From positions 1 to 64,000 of the forward strand of contig JAHHHP010000024.1 of assembly GCA_019359275.1 (NCBI GenBank): a stretch of DNA of 64,000 bases, given 5' to 3'. This document shows, piece by piece, positions 18,393 through 27,195 of this stretch. Position numbers and translations under genes: made by a program. This stretch comes from Myxacorys chilensis ATA2-1-KO14. Lineage in GTDB: Bacteria; Cyanobacteriota; Cyanobacteriia; Leptolyngbyales; Leptolyngbyaceae. Under the pieces are notes generated by a model. The model was given only the letters and a program-made list of their open reading frames with translations, had not been told where the DNA came from and ran no database searches. The stretch's first letter is position 1. Each line of letters opens with the position of its first letter.

Positions 18393-21300
18393 ATGTCATT
18401 TAATATTTCTGCTTGGTCTATTCGGAAACCGATTCCGACCCTAGTGCTGTTCATTGTCTTGACGTTGGGAGGAATCGTCTGCTATCCCATGTTGGGGATT
18501 GATGAGAACCCCAACGTTGACATTCCCACCGTAACGGTCACCGTGACTCAACCCGGAGCCGACCCAACTGAATTGGAATCTCAAGTGACCAAAAAGGTTG
18601 AAGATGCTGTGGCGGGACTGGGCAATATTGACCAGGTTACTTCAACCGTCAATGATGGCATTTCCCGGACTGCCGTTGCGTTTGTTCTAGGCACAAACAG
18701 CGATCGCGCCACCAATGATGTCCGCAATGCCGTGGCTCAGGTGCGACAAAACTTGCCGCAAGACATCAACGATCCGATCGTTCAGCGCGTCGATTTTTCG
18801 GGCGGGCCGATCGCAACCTATAGCGTCTTTTCTGAAACGCGGTCGGTTGCAGAACTAAGTAACCTCGTCGATCAAACGCTCAGTCGAGCCATTCTAGCGG
18901 TTCCTGGTGTTTCTCAAGTGAATCGAATTGGTGGTATTGATCGAGAAATTCGCGTCAACCTTAATCCAGATCGGCTGCAAGCACTGGGCATCACGGCGAC
19001 TCAAGTCAATGACCAGATGCGTGCCTTTAACGCCAACTTACCCGGCGGACGAGGACAAGTCGGTGGCAGCGAACAATCGATTCGGACGTTGGGTAGTGCA
19101 CCTGACGTGGAAAGTTTGCGACAGTATCAGATTGCCTTGCCCAAAGGCGGCTTTACGCCCTTGTCGAGTTTGGGAACTGTAACCGATGGCGCAGGCGATG
19201 TCCGCAAAATGGCACGGTTGGACAATAAGCCAACGGTGGCATTTAATGTTTTACGCAGTACTGGAACCGTTCTTGTCACTGTGGTAGACGGCGTTGAAGC
19301 CGCGATCGCAGACTTTCAGAAGACACTACCTTCAGATATCAAGGTCGAACTGATTAACAGTGCTCGCGCCGACTATACGCGGGAATCGTATTTCGCCTCA
19401 ATTGAAGCAATCGTGCTGGGTGCAGTTTTGGCGATCGTCACGATCTGGGTTTTCTTACGGGATTGGAGAGCAACGCTGATCACTGCTGTGGCTCTGCCGC
19501 TCTCTCTGATTCCGACCTTCATTGTGTTTAAGATGTTGGGCTACACGCTCAACTTCATGACACTGCTGGCGCTAGCGCTGGTTGTGGGAATTTTGGTGGA
19601 TGATGCGATCGTTGAAATTGAGAACATCGAACGGCACCAAGCGATGGGCAAGTCAGCGTATCATGCGGCGATCGATGCGTCCGACGAAATTGGTCTAGCG
19701 GTAGTCGCAACGACTATGAGTATCGTGGCAGTCTTCGCTCCGGTTTCGCTCATGAGCGGCATTAGTGGTCAATTTTTCCGACCCTTTGGGGTGGCGGTGG
19801 CAGGTTCAGTTCTCTTCTCGCTGCTAGTCGCCCGGACAGTAACCCCGCTAATGGCAGCGTATCTGTTGAAAGACAAACCTCATCATGAGCAAGACTTGAG
19901 TAAAGATCGGCTCTCGTTCCAATATCGTCGCTTGCTAACGTGGTCACTCAAGCATCGGGTGATCACGATTGGGCTATCAGTAGCGTTCTTGATCGGTAGC
20001 TTCATGCTGGTTCCATTCATTCCAACGGGTCTATTCACCAATGGTGATGTGGGACTATCAATTATCAACATGCAACTGCCGCCCGGTTCGACGATCGAAA
20101 CGACCGATCGCGCCACTCAACAGCTAACGGCGATGCTACTGGAAAATCCAAATGTGGCTAGCGTACAAACCGACGAGTCGGTCGCCAAAGCGACGCTCTA
20201 CGCCAAGCTGAAGCCAAAAGGCGAAGGGCGAAATATTTCACAACAAGAATTTGAGAAGGACTTCCGAGCCAAGTTTAGAGAAATTCCTGGAACCAGACTG
20301 AGTTTTGATAGTGGCGGAGTGGGTGGTTCGGCCAAAGACTTGTCGATTGTGCTGAAAAGTGAAGATGCGGCGGCGCTGACCAAAACAGCTCAAGAGCTAG
20401 AAAAACAGATGCAGCAGGTTCCAGGACTCGTCGAAATTGCGTCAAGTGCCAGTTTAGTCAAACCTGAAATCTTGATTAAACCTGATCCGGCGCGGGCAGC
20501 CGATCAAGGCGTGAGTGTTGCTACAATCGCCCGAACCGCAAGTTTAGGAACAATTGGTGACAACGATTCGAGCTTGGCAAAATTTGATTTATCCGATCGT
20601 CAAATTCCAATTCGGGTTCAACTTGATCCAAAGTATCGAGACGACATCAATACAATTCGCAATCTGCAAGTTCAAACTCAGGCAGGAGATTTGGTGCCAC
20701 TGCAAACGGTGGCAGAAGTTAGCTTTGGCAGTGGGCCGTCTCAAATCGATCGCTACAATCGCTCCCGTAAGATTGCAGTGGAGGCAAATCTCCAAGGTGT
20801 AGCTCTAGGAAACGCTCTGACTACGGTGCACGAACTCCCGGCGCTGAAGAATCTGCCGCCGACGGTGCAGGAAGAGCGATTTGGCAATGCCAAAATTCAG
20901 AGCGAACTGTTTACCAATGTGGGACTCGCTTTGGGAGCCGCCGCTCTGTTCATCTATGCCGTGCTGGTGCTGCTATTTGGCGATTTTCTCCACCCCCTCA
21001 CGATTATGGTGGCGTTGCCGTTCTCTTTGGGCGGAGCTTTGCTGGGGCTACTCGTGACTCACAAAGAAATGGGACTATTTGCCCTAATTGGCATTGTGCT
21101 GCTGATGGGATTGGTAACAAAGAACTCGATTCTGCTGGTAGACTATGCGCTACTGAATCAAAAAGAAGGCAAGCCGCTCTACAAAGCCGTGCTAGATTCT
21201 GGAGTCGCCCGGTTACGTCCGATTTTGATGACTACGATCGCTATGATTACGGGAATGCTACCGATCGCAGCAGGCATCGGGGCAGGATCAGAGCAACGCG

Positions 21301-21479
21301 CTCCGATGGCGATCGCGGTGATTGGCGGCCTGATGACATCCACCCTGCTAACATTGATCGTCGTGCCAGTGATCTTTACCTATATCGATGCGCTGCAAGG
21401 ATTCATCTTTGGACGATTATTGAAAGGTGCAACCAAGCGGCGATCGCAAGATCCATTACAACAAGCGGCTAAACACTAA
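18393..21479 (+). CDS. RND multidrug efflux pump (AcrB/HAE1-type)
   Basis: Proton-driven inner-membrane pump exporting drugs or other hydrophobic compounds. 1028 aa, near the usual AcrB length, with 12 membrane helices in two halves and two periplasmic porter regions. The N-terminus reads ISAWSIRKPIPT with a first helix at about 15-30, and TM4 carries the proton-relay aspartates in VGILVDDAIVEIENIERH. The second half has MGLVTKNSILLVDYA. Follows its adaptor directly. No outer-membrane channel (TolC-like) is encoded here, so it is supplied elsewhere. Confidence 0.95.
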   Translation: MSFNISAWSIRKPIPTLVLFIVLTLGGIVCYPMLGIDENPNVDIPTVTVTVTQPGADPTELESQVTKKVEDAVAGLGNIDQVTSTVNDGISRTAVAFVLGTNSDRATNDVRNAVAQVRQNLPQDINDPIVQRVDFSGGPIATYSVFSETRSVAELSNLVDQTLSRAILAVPGVSQVNRIGGIDREIRVNLNPDRLQALGITATQVNDQMRAFNANLPGGRGQVGGSEQSIRTLGSAPDVESLRQYQIALPKGGFTPLSSLGTVTDGAGDVRKMARLDNKPTVAFNVLRSTGTVLVTVVDGVEAAIADFQKTLPSDIKVELINSARADYTRESYFASIEAIVLGAVLAIVTIWVFLRDWRATLITAVALPLSLIPTFIVFKMLGYTLNFMTLLALALVVGILVDDAIVEIENIERHQAMGKSAYHAAIDASDEIGLAVVATTMSIVAVFAPVSLMSGISGQFFRPFGVAVAGSVLFSLLVARTVTPLMAAYLLKDKPHHEQDLSKDRLSFQYRRLLTWSLKHRVITIGLSVAFLIGSFMLVPFIPTGLFTNGDVGLSIINMQLPPGSTIETTDRATQQLTAMLLENPNVASVQTDESVAKATLYAKLKPKGEGRNISQQEFEKDFRAKFREIPGTRLSFDSGGVGGSAKDLSIVLKSEDAAALTKTAQELEKQMQQVPGLVEIASSASLVKPEILIKPDPARAADQGVSVATIARTASLGTIGDNDSSLAKFDLSDRQIPIRVQLDPKYRDDINTIRNLQVQTQAGDLVPLQTVAEVSFGSGPSQIDRYNRSRKIAVEANLQGVALGNALTTVHELPALKNLPPTVQEERFGNAKIQSELFTNVGLALGAAALFIYAVLVLLFGDFLHPLTIMVALPFSLGGALLGLLVTHKEMGLFALIGIVLLMGLVTKNSILLVDYALLNQKEGKPLYKAVLDSGVARLRPILMTTIAMITGMLPIAAGIGAGSEQRAPMAIAVIGGLMTSTLLTLIVVPVIFTYIDALQGFIFGRLLKGATKRRSQDPLQQAAKH

Positions 21480-21543
21480 AGAAGAGAGCAGGAAGTTTTA
21501 TAAGCGGTTGTAAACTCTCTGCTCTGTTCTATCTAAAAGTCGC

Positions 21544-21549
21544 TATAAT
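21544..21549 (+). promoter_or_regulatory. -10 box of the tRNA-Gly gene
   Basis: Consensus TATAAT ending 11 bases before the tRNA 5' end. No good -35 hexamer is seen at the expected distance. Confidence 0.5.
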
Positions 21550-21560
21550 GCTTGTCACAT

Positions 21561-21631
21561 GCGGGTATAGTTTAGTGGCAAAATGAGACCTTCCCAAGGT
21601 TTAGTTGCGGGTTCGATTCCCGCTACCCGCT
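21561..21631 (+). tRNA. tRNA-Gly (anticodon CCC)
   Basis: Full cloverleaf: acceptor GCGGGTA pairs with TACCCGC, then discriminator T. The anticodon loop TTCCCAA gives CCC, reading GGG codons. The T-arm is GCGGG-TTCGATT-CCCGC. CCA is not encoded. A strong terminator follows. Confidence 0.95.
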
Positions 21632-21656
21632 TCATCAAATAAGTCTTCTGATAACC

Positions 21657-21690
21657 AAGCCTCCTGATACTGTCATCAGGAGGCTTCTTG
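21657..21690 (+). terminator. Strong hairpin terminator after tRNA-Gly
   Basis: Perfect 12-base arms AAGCCTCCTGAT and ATCAGGAGGCTT around a 6-base loop, 25 bases after the tRNA. It can also serve the minus-strand DUF4114 gene, whose stop is about 60 bases further on. Confidence 0.8.
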
Positions 21691-21750
21691 CATATCCGGT
21701 AATCGTAGAGAACCTATTCCACAGCGATTACCGACTATAGCTGAACGCTC

Positions 21751-22911
21751 TTAAACGTTCTCAAAGGTGATGGTTATGACGGCATCATTAAAGTCGAGAT
21801 CGCCACCAGCATACAGATCCTCAATACTAAAGCTAGTGCTTCCGGCAGCAGTTGTACCTGCTCCAATGAAGTGATCAAACTGATCCGCGTTTGCAGCGAC
21901 GAAGTTGGAGTAGATATTGGGATTTTTGCCATTGAGAGCGTCATCCACTGTTGCATCCGCAATCAGATAGGTCGCGTAGACTCCACCTCCCGTCAGATCT
22001 GCCGCTACATCTCCCGCTCTCGCACTAAAGGTAACGCCGTCTGCCTGCGATCGCCGCACGATCGCCAAGCCATAGCCTGCATCTCCTGGCTTATAGGACG
22101 TTCCATTACTTGGATCGATCACTGTTCCAAGCGCGTCTTCAATGCGGTACAAGCCCACCGTATTGTTGTAGTCAGCCGTGATGCTCTGGGTATTGATCAA
22201 GCTTCTAACCTGACCCGTGCGATCGCGTAGATCAAGCACTTGATCTTGGGGTGCAGCAGGCAAATCGATGGTTGGAGTCTCAAATGTCGCGGTTAAAATC
22301 GCATCGTTAAAGTCGAGATCGCCGCCGCCAAATAGATCTTCCACCACGATTTTGCCATCTTCGGTTGTGCGCCAATGGTCAAACCCACCATCTGAGTTAG
22401 CGGCCGTGAAGTTGAAGTAAGTGTTTACGTCACTCCTTTGCAGAACGCTCTCGGCGGTATTGTTGGAAATCAGGTAGGGCGCATAGAGCGCTCCCCCTTG
22501 AAGCGCAACCGGGACATCTCCTGATCTTGGATCAAACGTAATGCCATCACCAGCGGTTTGCGATCGCCGTACGGCTGCCTGACTATATCCAGCGTCTCCA
22601 GGCGCATAAGACGTCCCACTGCTCGGATCGATAACTGTACCTAGAGTATCCTCCACTCGGTAAATACCAACGGTGTTGTTGTAATCTGCGGTAATGCTCG
22701 TGGTATTAAAGAGTCCTCGAACAAGTCCCGTCAAGGAGCGCAGGTCAAACACCTGGTCTTGAGGAGCGGCAGGAAGGCTTGCGCTTGATGCACCGCCGGG
22801 AGGCGGCGGGGTAAGGGGCGTGGGAGTTGTATCTAATACGGTAGTCTGATTTTGAAAAATGTCGGTGGTTAGACTCGATGACGAGCTAGAAATGGATTCA
22901 CCCATAACCAT
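21751..22911 (-). CDS. Protein with two tandem DUF4114 domains
   Basis: 386 aa. Two near-copies of a domain of about 160 residues (about 58-215 and 222-386), each opening with LPAAPQDQV.DLR and ending in a Ca-binding-like DLFGGGDLDFNDA or DLYAGGDLDFNDA motif; that ending is the mark of DUF4114, found in secreted and surface proteins. The N-terminus is Ser/Thr/Pro-rich with no clear signal peptide. ATG 22911 has GGGAG 8 bases upstream and is preferred over 22938. The function is unknown; a surface or matrix role is inferred. A gap of about 700 AT-rich bases lies upstream. Confidence 0.8.
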   Translation of the reverse strand: MVMGESISSSSSSLTTDIFQNQTTVLDTTPTPLTPPPPGGASSASLPAAPQDQVFDLRSLTGLVRGLFNTTSITADYNNTVGIYRVEDTLGTVIDPSSGTSYAPGDAGYSQAAVRRSQTAGDGITFDPRSGDVPVALQGGALYAPYLISNNTAESVLQRSDVNTYFNFTAANSDGGFDHWRTTEDGKIVVEDLFGGGDLDFNDAILTATFETPTIDLPAAPQDQVLDLRDRTGQVRSLINTQSITADYNNTVGLYRIEDALGTVIDPSNGTSYKPGDAGYGLAIVRRSQADGVTFSARAGDVAADLTGGGVYATYLIADATVDDALNGKNPNIYSNFVAANADQFDHFIGAGTTAAGSTSFSIEDLYAGGDLDFNDAVITITFENV

Positions 22912-23637
22912 GGTGATAACTCCCTGAGAAATGTACAACAGTCTTTGGCTTCTATGTGCAATATCTAAGATCGGTCGCTCATTGCACTTGCAGTGCGACC
23001 GAATTCACCCTTAATAGATAGTAAATCAAACGAAAACTCAAATAGTTTTGTACAACGTCAAAAGTACTGAATTAGGAAGTAAAAATTGCTGCACAACCTG
23101 CTTTTTTGATACGTAAAACTTCATCAAAAAAGCGCTAAAAACACTTAAGAATCATAATGAAAATAGGCAATACGCAGCGATGAATTGAATCCAAACACCT
23201 TTGTTTCTTTAAGCACAAAAATAATTAATTATAAAAATTTTAACTGAGTTAATGAATACAGATTAATTCTGCATAATATTCACATTTCACTCCAATGAGT
23301 GATGTTTACGCTCAAAGCAAAGTTGCAGTCAATATTCAGTTTTTGCCACTTATCGGAACGCTTAGAACCATTGTTTTGGTTCTCTTGAGACACACTACAG
23401 TGTTACATGTAGCTATTTAGAAATCTATAATTAATCAATCTAAGACTGTTTAGTGATAAGGCAAATCAAGCAAAAAATACTCACTATCGAACCATTCGGT
23501 AAGGGCATAAAGTGTCCTTACGACCTGTCGCACTAATGAATAAAATTGGTATTAAATCAGCGATCGCTTCAAAATGGCAAACGTATCTAAACTTATACGA
23601 GAAGTGAAGCCGAGAAAAATAGCGTTACTGCGATCGC
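22912..23637. other. Long AT-rich intergenic region
   Basis: 726 bases with no supported gene or RNA. It presumably contains the promoter and regulatory sites of the DUF4114 gene. A small hairpin GCACT-TGC-AGTGC lies near 22983-22998. The rest is low-GC and without clear repeats. Confidence 0.35.
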
Positions 23638-24129
23638 TTAGGAATTACCGTTATTTTTCGGTCGATTCAAAACTCTACACTTCTCTTGAGCTGCTTCAAA
23701 CGCTTCGAGATAAGCTTTACCACCCAACATGACATCGCCATAGTACTCATAAGGCATGGAGCCATAGATCGGGAGCGGATCATCTTCAGGATAATCTTCC
23801 TTTGCTTCCTCGATCGCAGCTTTCAACTTCTTGGCAGTTAGCTGCTGTGCCGCAAAATAATAAAGTTCTTCTGGCTTGCGATTTAAGGAAGAAAAACTTG
23901 GATCAATAATGCGTGTCGTTTCTGTACCGTCCTGAGACTCGCTAAGTTCTAACCAGCTATGCTCAATGGGTTGATGAGGCGCACCTGAGAACACCAAAAA
24001 ACCTTGAACATATTGTGCTCCTTCAACGAGCGCAATCGCCTTTGCAGTATTCTCAAAACTGACTTTCGCTTTGCTTTTGAGACGATTTGCAATCTCAATT
24101 GATCGCTCAGCATCCAACAACTTGTCCAT
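23638..24129 (-). CDS. Hypothetical protein
   Basis: 163 aa, soluble, acidic-to-neutral, no signal peptide or membrane segment. The core YVQGFLVFSGAPHQPIEHSW followed by TRIIDPSF looks like the GF...P.EHAW...DPT layout of small papain-like-fold proteins of unknown role, but the catalytic Cys is not obvious, so this is a weak resemblance. The frame has a good ATG and its codon use looks like its neighbours. Not recognised. Confidence 0.6.
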   Translation of the reverse strand: MDKLLDAERSIEIANRLKSKAKVSFENTAKAIALVEGAQYVQGFLVFSGAPHQPIEHSWLELSESQDGTETTRIIDPSFSSLNRKPEELYYFAAQQLTAKKLKAAIEEAKEDYPEDDPLPIYGSMPYEYYGDVMLGGKAYLEAFEAAQEKCRVLNRPKNNGNS

Positions 24130-24177
24130 TACAGAAAATTATTTTTGGCACTATCCTATCCATTGTAGGGATGAATC

Positions 24178-24215
24178 CGTAATTCGTAATCAGAATTGCC
24201 CAATTACGAATTACG
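24178..24215. repeat. Palindrome of the TTCGTAATT type
   Basis: Arms CGTAATTCGTAAT and ATTACGAATTACG, 13 bases each and perfect, around a 12-base loop, just downstream of the prx-grx gene. This class of TTCGTAATTC repeat recurs between cyanobacterial genes. Here it may end the prx-grx transcript. Confidence 0.7.
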
Positions 24216-24228
24216 AACGAGTGAACCA

Positions 24229-24960
24229 TTACGCGGCAAAGTACGAGGTCACGGCTTCCGATCCACCAATCAATCTGCCATCGATGAACACTTGAGGAAC
24301 GGTGGTTGCGCCTGTCATCGCTCTTAGCGATCGTAAGGTGATGTTTTGACCCAGCACAATTTCTTCGTAATCTAAACCGTTCTCGCTCAGCGTCTGCTTC
24401 GCTTTAGCACAGAACGGACAGCCTACTTTCGTAAACAGCGATACGGTTTTGGGCTTTTCTGCCTGAGCATTGATGTAGTTCAACATCGTGTCTGCATCAG
24501 ATACTTTGAATGGATCGCCGGGTTCATCCGGTTCGATAAACATCTTTTCAATCGTGCCATCTTTCACCAGCATCGAGTAGCGCCACGATCTCTTACCAAA
24601 TCCTAGATCTGTCTTGTCAACGAGCATTCCCATGCCTTCGGTAAAGTCGCCATTCCCATCGGGGAGTAGCCGAATGTGATCAGCACGCTGATCTTTTGCC
24701 CATTCATTCATCACAAATGTATCATTAACAGAAATGCAAACAATCTCATCAACGCCATTGCCTTTAAACACTTTTGCAAGATCGTTGTATCCAGGAACAT
24801 GAGTTGAAGAACATGTTGGCGTGAATGCTCCAGGCAATGCGAAAACGACTACAGTTTTACCAGCAAAAATATCGTCAGTGGTGATGTCAACCCACTGGTT
24901 ATTTTCACGGGCGCGAAAGGTAACGCTAGGAACTTTTTGCCCTTCTCGATTGGCAAGCAT
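24229..24960 (-). CDS. Peroxiredoxin-glutaredoxin fusion
   Basis: Hybrid Prx5/Grx that reduces peroxides with glutathione as electron source. 243 aa: peroxiredoxin domain about 1-165 with the peroxidatic Cys50 in [12 protein letters not shown], then a glutaredoxin domain about 172-243 with a CPFC redox pair and the TVPQVFI cis-proline and GG motifs that bind glutathione. Both active sites are intact. A palindromic box at 24994-25017, 33 bases upstream of the ATG, is shared with sulfiredoxin, linking the two in peroxide defence. Confidence 0.94.
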   Translation of the reverse strand: MLANREGQKVPSVTFRARENNQWVDITTDDIFAGKTVVVFALPGAFTPTCSSTHVPGYNDLAKVFKGNGVDEIVCISVNDTFVMNEWAKDQRADHIRLLPDGNGDFTEGMGMLVDKTDLGFGKRSWRYSMLVKDGTIEKMFIEPDEPGDPFKVSDADTMLNYINAQAEKPKTVSLFTKVGCPFCAKAKQTLSENGLDYEEIVLGQNITLRSLRAMTGATTVPQVFIDGRLIGGSEAVTSYFAA

Positions 24961-24993
24961 AAATGAGTCTCCTGTTAATTGAATCCCTTTAAG

Positions 24994-25017
24994 CGTACTC
25001 GTTCCGAGTACGAGTTG
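24994..25017 (-). promoter_or_regulatory. Palindromic box upstream of prx-grx
   Basis: Perfect inverted repeat CGTACTCG-TTC-CGAGTACG (24994-25012) followed by AGTTG, located 33 bases before the start codon. It agrees with the srx upstream box at 20 of 24 positions in the same orientation. Its size suits a dimeric repressor or activator. Confidence 0.65.
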
Positions 25018-25128
25018 TCAACTAAGAACTTTCCAGCGCTTACAAAGCAACTTCTTGAACATCGTGTGCTAATTGCACAGACTTCAGCACTCTTCATGAC
25101 ATTCTCTGAAATAGTAAACGCTTCTTGA

Positions 25129-26073
25129 TTAATCGTCTAATGCTGCAAACGCATACTTATTCTCAGGTCGCTCAACTTTAGTAGCGGCTGTCAGTTTCTG
25201 AAGAAATTCTTCTGCTAACGTTGAAAATGCTTTTGCCCCTGCCGTTCCTGGGTTGCTCAACACAACAGGCGTAAAGGCATCAACTGCCCTTGCAACATTG
25301 ACATCTACCGGAATGCGCGTCTTGAATAATTTTGCTTCGCTGAAATCTTCATTGAGACGCTTCATCACTTGCCCATGATAGCGGCTTGAGAACATGTTGC
25401 CAGAGAGCGTAAACGCAATGCCTAGAAGCTCGATCGCTAAGGGTCCTGCTTCCGTGCGATGAAGCTCTCTTAACTTTGAAATCCGGCGTTCTAAAAGCTG
25501 GATTCCGATGAGCGATAGCGGCTCTGGGCGAGCTGGAATAAAATAGAAATCACTGGCTAACAATCCGCTTCGAGTAATGAGGTTATATCCAGGAGCGCAA
25601 TCTAAAATGATCAGGTCGTAGTCTTTGGAGATCGGTTGCAAGATCTTACGAATTAGATTCTTCTCAAAGTCGTTCCACACTTGCTCAAAGTCGGTGGCTC
25701 CTGTCTGAACGGCAGTTCGATGCAACATATCCGAGACGAGAAACTCATCGTACAGTTCAATGTCTCCCGGCAACAAATCTAAGCCTTTGACGTTAGAGAT
25801 ATAGGCACGAATCGCTTCAGGTACAACCGTTGGCAATTCTTTGTCAGATAAAATTGCTCGTTTAACTAAGTTTCTTAAGGTACGTTTGTCGCCACGAACT
25901 TTAGCAAAATCAGCCGGCGTCATGAGGCTAAGCGTTGCGCTGATTTGAGTATCTAGATCAACAATGAGAACGCGCTTTTGGTGATGCTTGGCAAGGCAAG
26001 TAGCAAGATTGACCGTCAGCGTGGTTTTGCCAACACCGCCTTTCATGTTTGCCGTTGCAATGATGTGAGCCAT
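25129..26073 (-). CDS. ParA-family ATPase
   Basis: 314 aa. It has the deviant Walker A motif KGGVGKTT at about 11-18, the A' motif IVDLDTQISAT and Walker B LIILDCAPG. ParA proteins move plasmids, chromosomes or protein cargo along DNA or membranes. No ParB follows on this strand. The FIPARPEPLSLIGIQLLERRI segment is typical of solo ParA proteins found in mobile or chromosomal orphan contexts. It is divergent from hicB and lies next to a second, unrelated ParA fusion; whether the two interact is unknown. Confidence 0.85.
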   Translation of the reverse strand: MAHIIATANMKGGVGKTTLTVNLATCLAKHHQKRVLIVDLDTQISATLSLMTPADFAKVRGDKRTLRNLVKRAILSDKELPTVVPEAIRAYISNVKGLDLLPGDIELYDEFLVSDMLHRTAVQTGATDFEQVWNDFEKNLIRKILQPISKDYDLIILDCAPGYNLITRSGLLASDFYFIPARPEPLSLIGIQLLERRISKLRELHRTEAGPLAIELLGIAFTLSGNMFSSRYHGQVMKRLNEDFSEAKLFKTRIPVDVNVARAVDAFTPVVLSNPGTAGAKAFSTLAEEFLQKLTAATKVERPENKYAFAALDD

Positions 26074-26220
26074 GCGTTGCGCCTCCTCAGTGGTGATGCC
26101 TGTCCGAACGAGACTATATCATCTGGCACATCATAATATGAATTTGCAACCCAAGGTGAGAAAGGCGTTTGAATTAAATAGTGCTTTTTGGAAGATAAAC
26201 AGTTTGGTTACTGCACTGAG

Positions 26221-26242
26221 CGATCGCGTATTTTCGCGATCG
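26221..26242. repeat. HIP1-based hairpin upstream of hicB
   Basis: Arms CGATCGCG and CGCGATCG around a 6-base loop TATTTT, in the gap between the divergent ParA and hicB genes. It may be an operator, or just two facing HIP1 sites. Confidence 0.5.
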
Positions 26243-26384
26243 AATAACTCTTTTGGTTACTAATGGCAGACATTAGAATTACTAAAGTGCCCGCACCCCA
26301 TTTTGCTTGGTAAATGAACGCAACTGGGCGATCAACTACTCATTCGATACACTAAACAATCCATACCACTCAACTCATCAACCC

Positions 26385-26588
26385 ATGAAACTCAAAGTCA
26401 TCATTCACGACGCTGAAGAAGGCGGATATTGGGCAGAGGTTCCAGCGATTCTCGGTTGTGCCACTCAAAGCGAAACCTTTGAGGAGCTATTGCAGAATTT
26501 ATACGAAGAGATCGAAGGGTGTCTCTCGGTTGATATGGCTTCTATTGAAACAACTGCAACCGATCGAATCCTGGAAATTGCCGTATAA
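26385..26588 (+). CDS. hicB: HicB-like antitoxin
   Basis: 67 aa, partial RNase H-like fold of the HicB/UPF0150 family: MKLKVIIHDAEEGGYWAEVP followed by GCATQSETFEELLQNLYEEIE. It normally neutralises the HicA mRNA interferase and represses its own promoter. ATG 26385 starts the domain exactly; the longer frame from 26307 adds non-domain residues. The partner hicA immediately downstream is broken, so this antitoxin is now an orphan, unless it controls a HicA elsewhere. Confidence 0.85.
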   Translation: MKLKVIIHDAEEGGYWAEVPAILGCATQSETFEELLQNLYEEIEGCLSVDMASIETTATDRILEIAV

Positions 26589-26593
26589 AATCG

Positions 26594-26853
26594 ATGTTCG
26601 GCAAAGAGTTGGCAAAACGCTTAGAGCGCGAAGGCTAGATATTGCTAAGAATTCAAGGCAGTCACCATATTTACGGCAAACTAGAAAATCTAGTCAGGCT
26701 CTCTGTTCAATTCATGGCAACAGATCTATAAAGGCTGGCTTGCTCAGGCATTTGCTCAAGACAACTGGCTTACTAGAATCCGGTCGAGGAGAAGATTTAC
26801 CCGAAAAATCTTCTGATGCTGAAGATCGAGATACCGAGGAACTATCTGAGTAA
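26594..26853 (+). pseudogene. hicA: hicA toxin pseudogene
   Basis: Begins 5 bases after the hicB stop. ATG 26594 reads MFGKELAKRLEREG, then TAG at 26636-26638 stands where HicA proteins usually have Trp (TGG). The same frame resumes as ILLRIQGSHHIYGK, containing the catalytic-histidine motif GSHH. Near 26705-26712 the frame shifts by one lost base: NLVRLSV continues in the next frame as IHGNRSIKAGLLRHLLKTTGLLE, the normal HicA C-terminus. A nonsense change and a one-base deletion therefore both inactivate it. The end is set at the stop of the shifted frame. Confidence 0.8.
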
Positions 26854-27195
26854 TCCAGCGCTGATGTGAATAATGCTCAAAGCACCTGCTGAATTTGTTA
26901 GCGATGTGCTAAGTCTTGATTATCGCCAAATACGGATCGTACACCCTTAGTTGTAACTACTTAGCGATCGCTACTCGCTTTGTGAGTAAACGATAAAGCT
27001 TTCTCTATAGGATTAAAGCTTTTCCGAACAACCAACCCTCTCCTGTAGAACCACTGAACCTTCAACGTCAATCAAACAAGACAATAGCGAAAGTGTTGCG
27101 CTTGGTATCGCTCTAAATCATTTCTTTAAAGTGGCATTTTCGCTGATCTCCGCTCTCACGCAATGCGTCTCTAATACACTCCTACTTTGCCCGCT
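26854..27195 (+). promoter_or_regulatory. Upstream region of the nuclease-ParA operon
   Basis: 342 bases with no supported gene. A 25-codon frame at 26873-26950 is too short to support. The promoter of the following two-gene operon must lie here or overlap the hicA remnant; no clear box or iteron was found. Confidence 0.3.

Noticed and set aside
26458..26853. 131-codon frame across hicB and hicA
   Set aside because: Its first half is hicB in another frame and its second half is the shifted tail of broken hicA.
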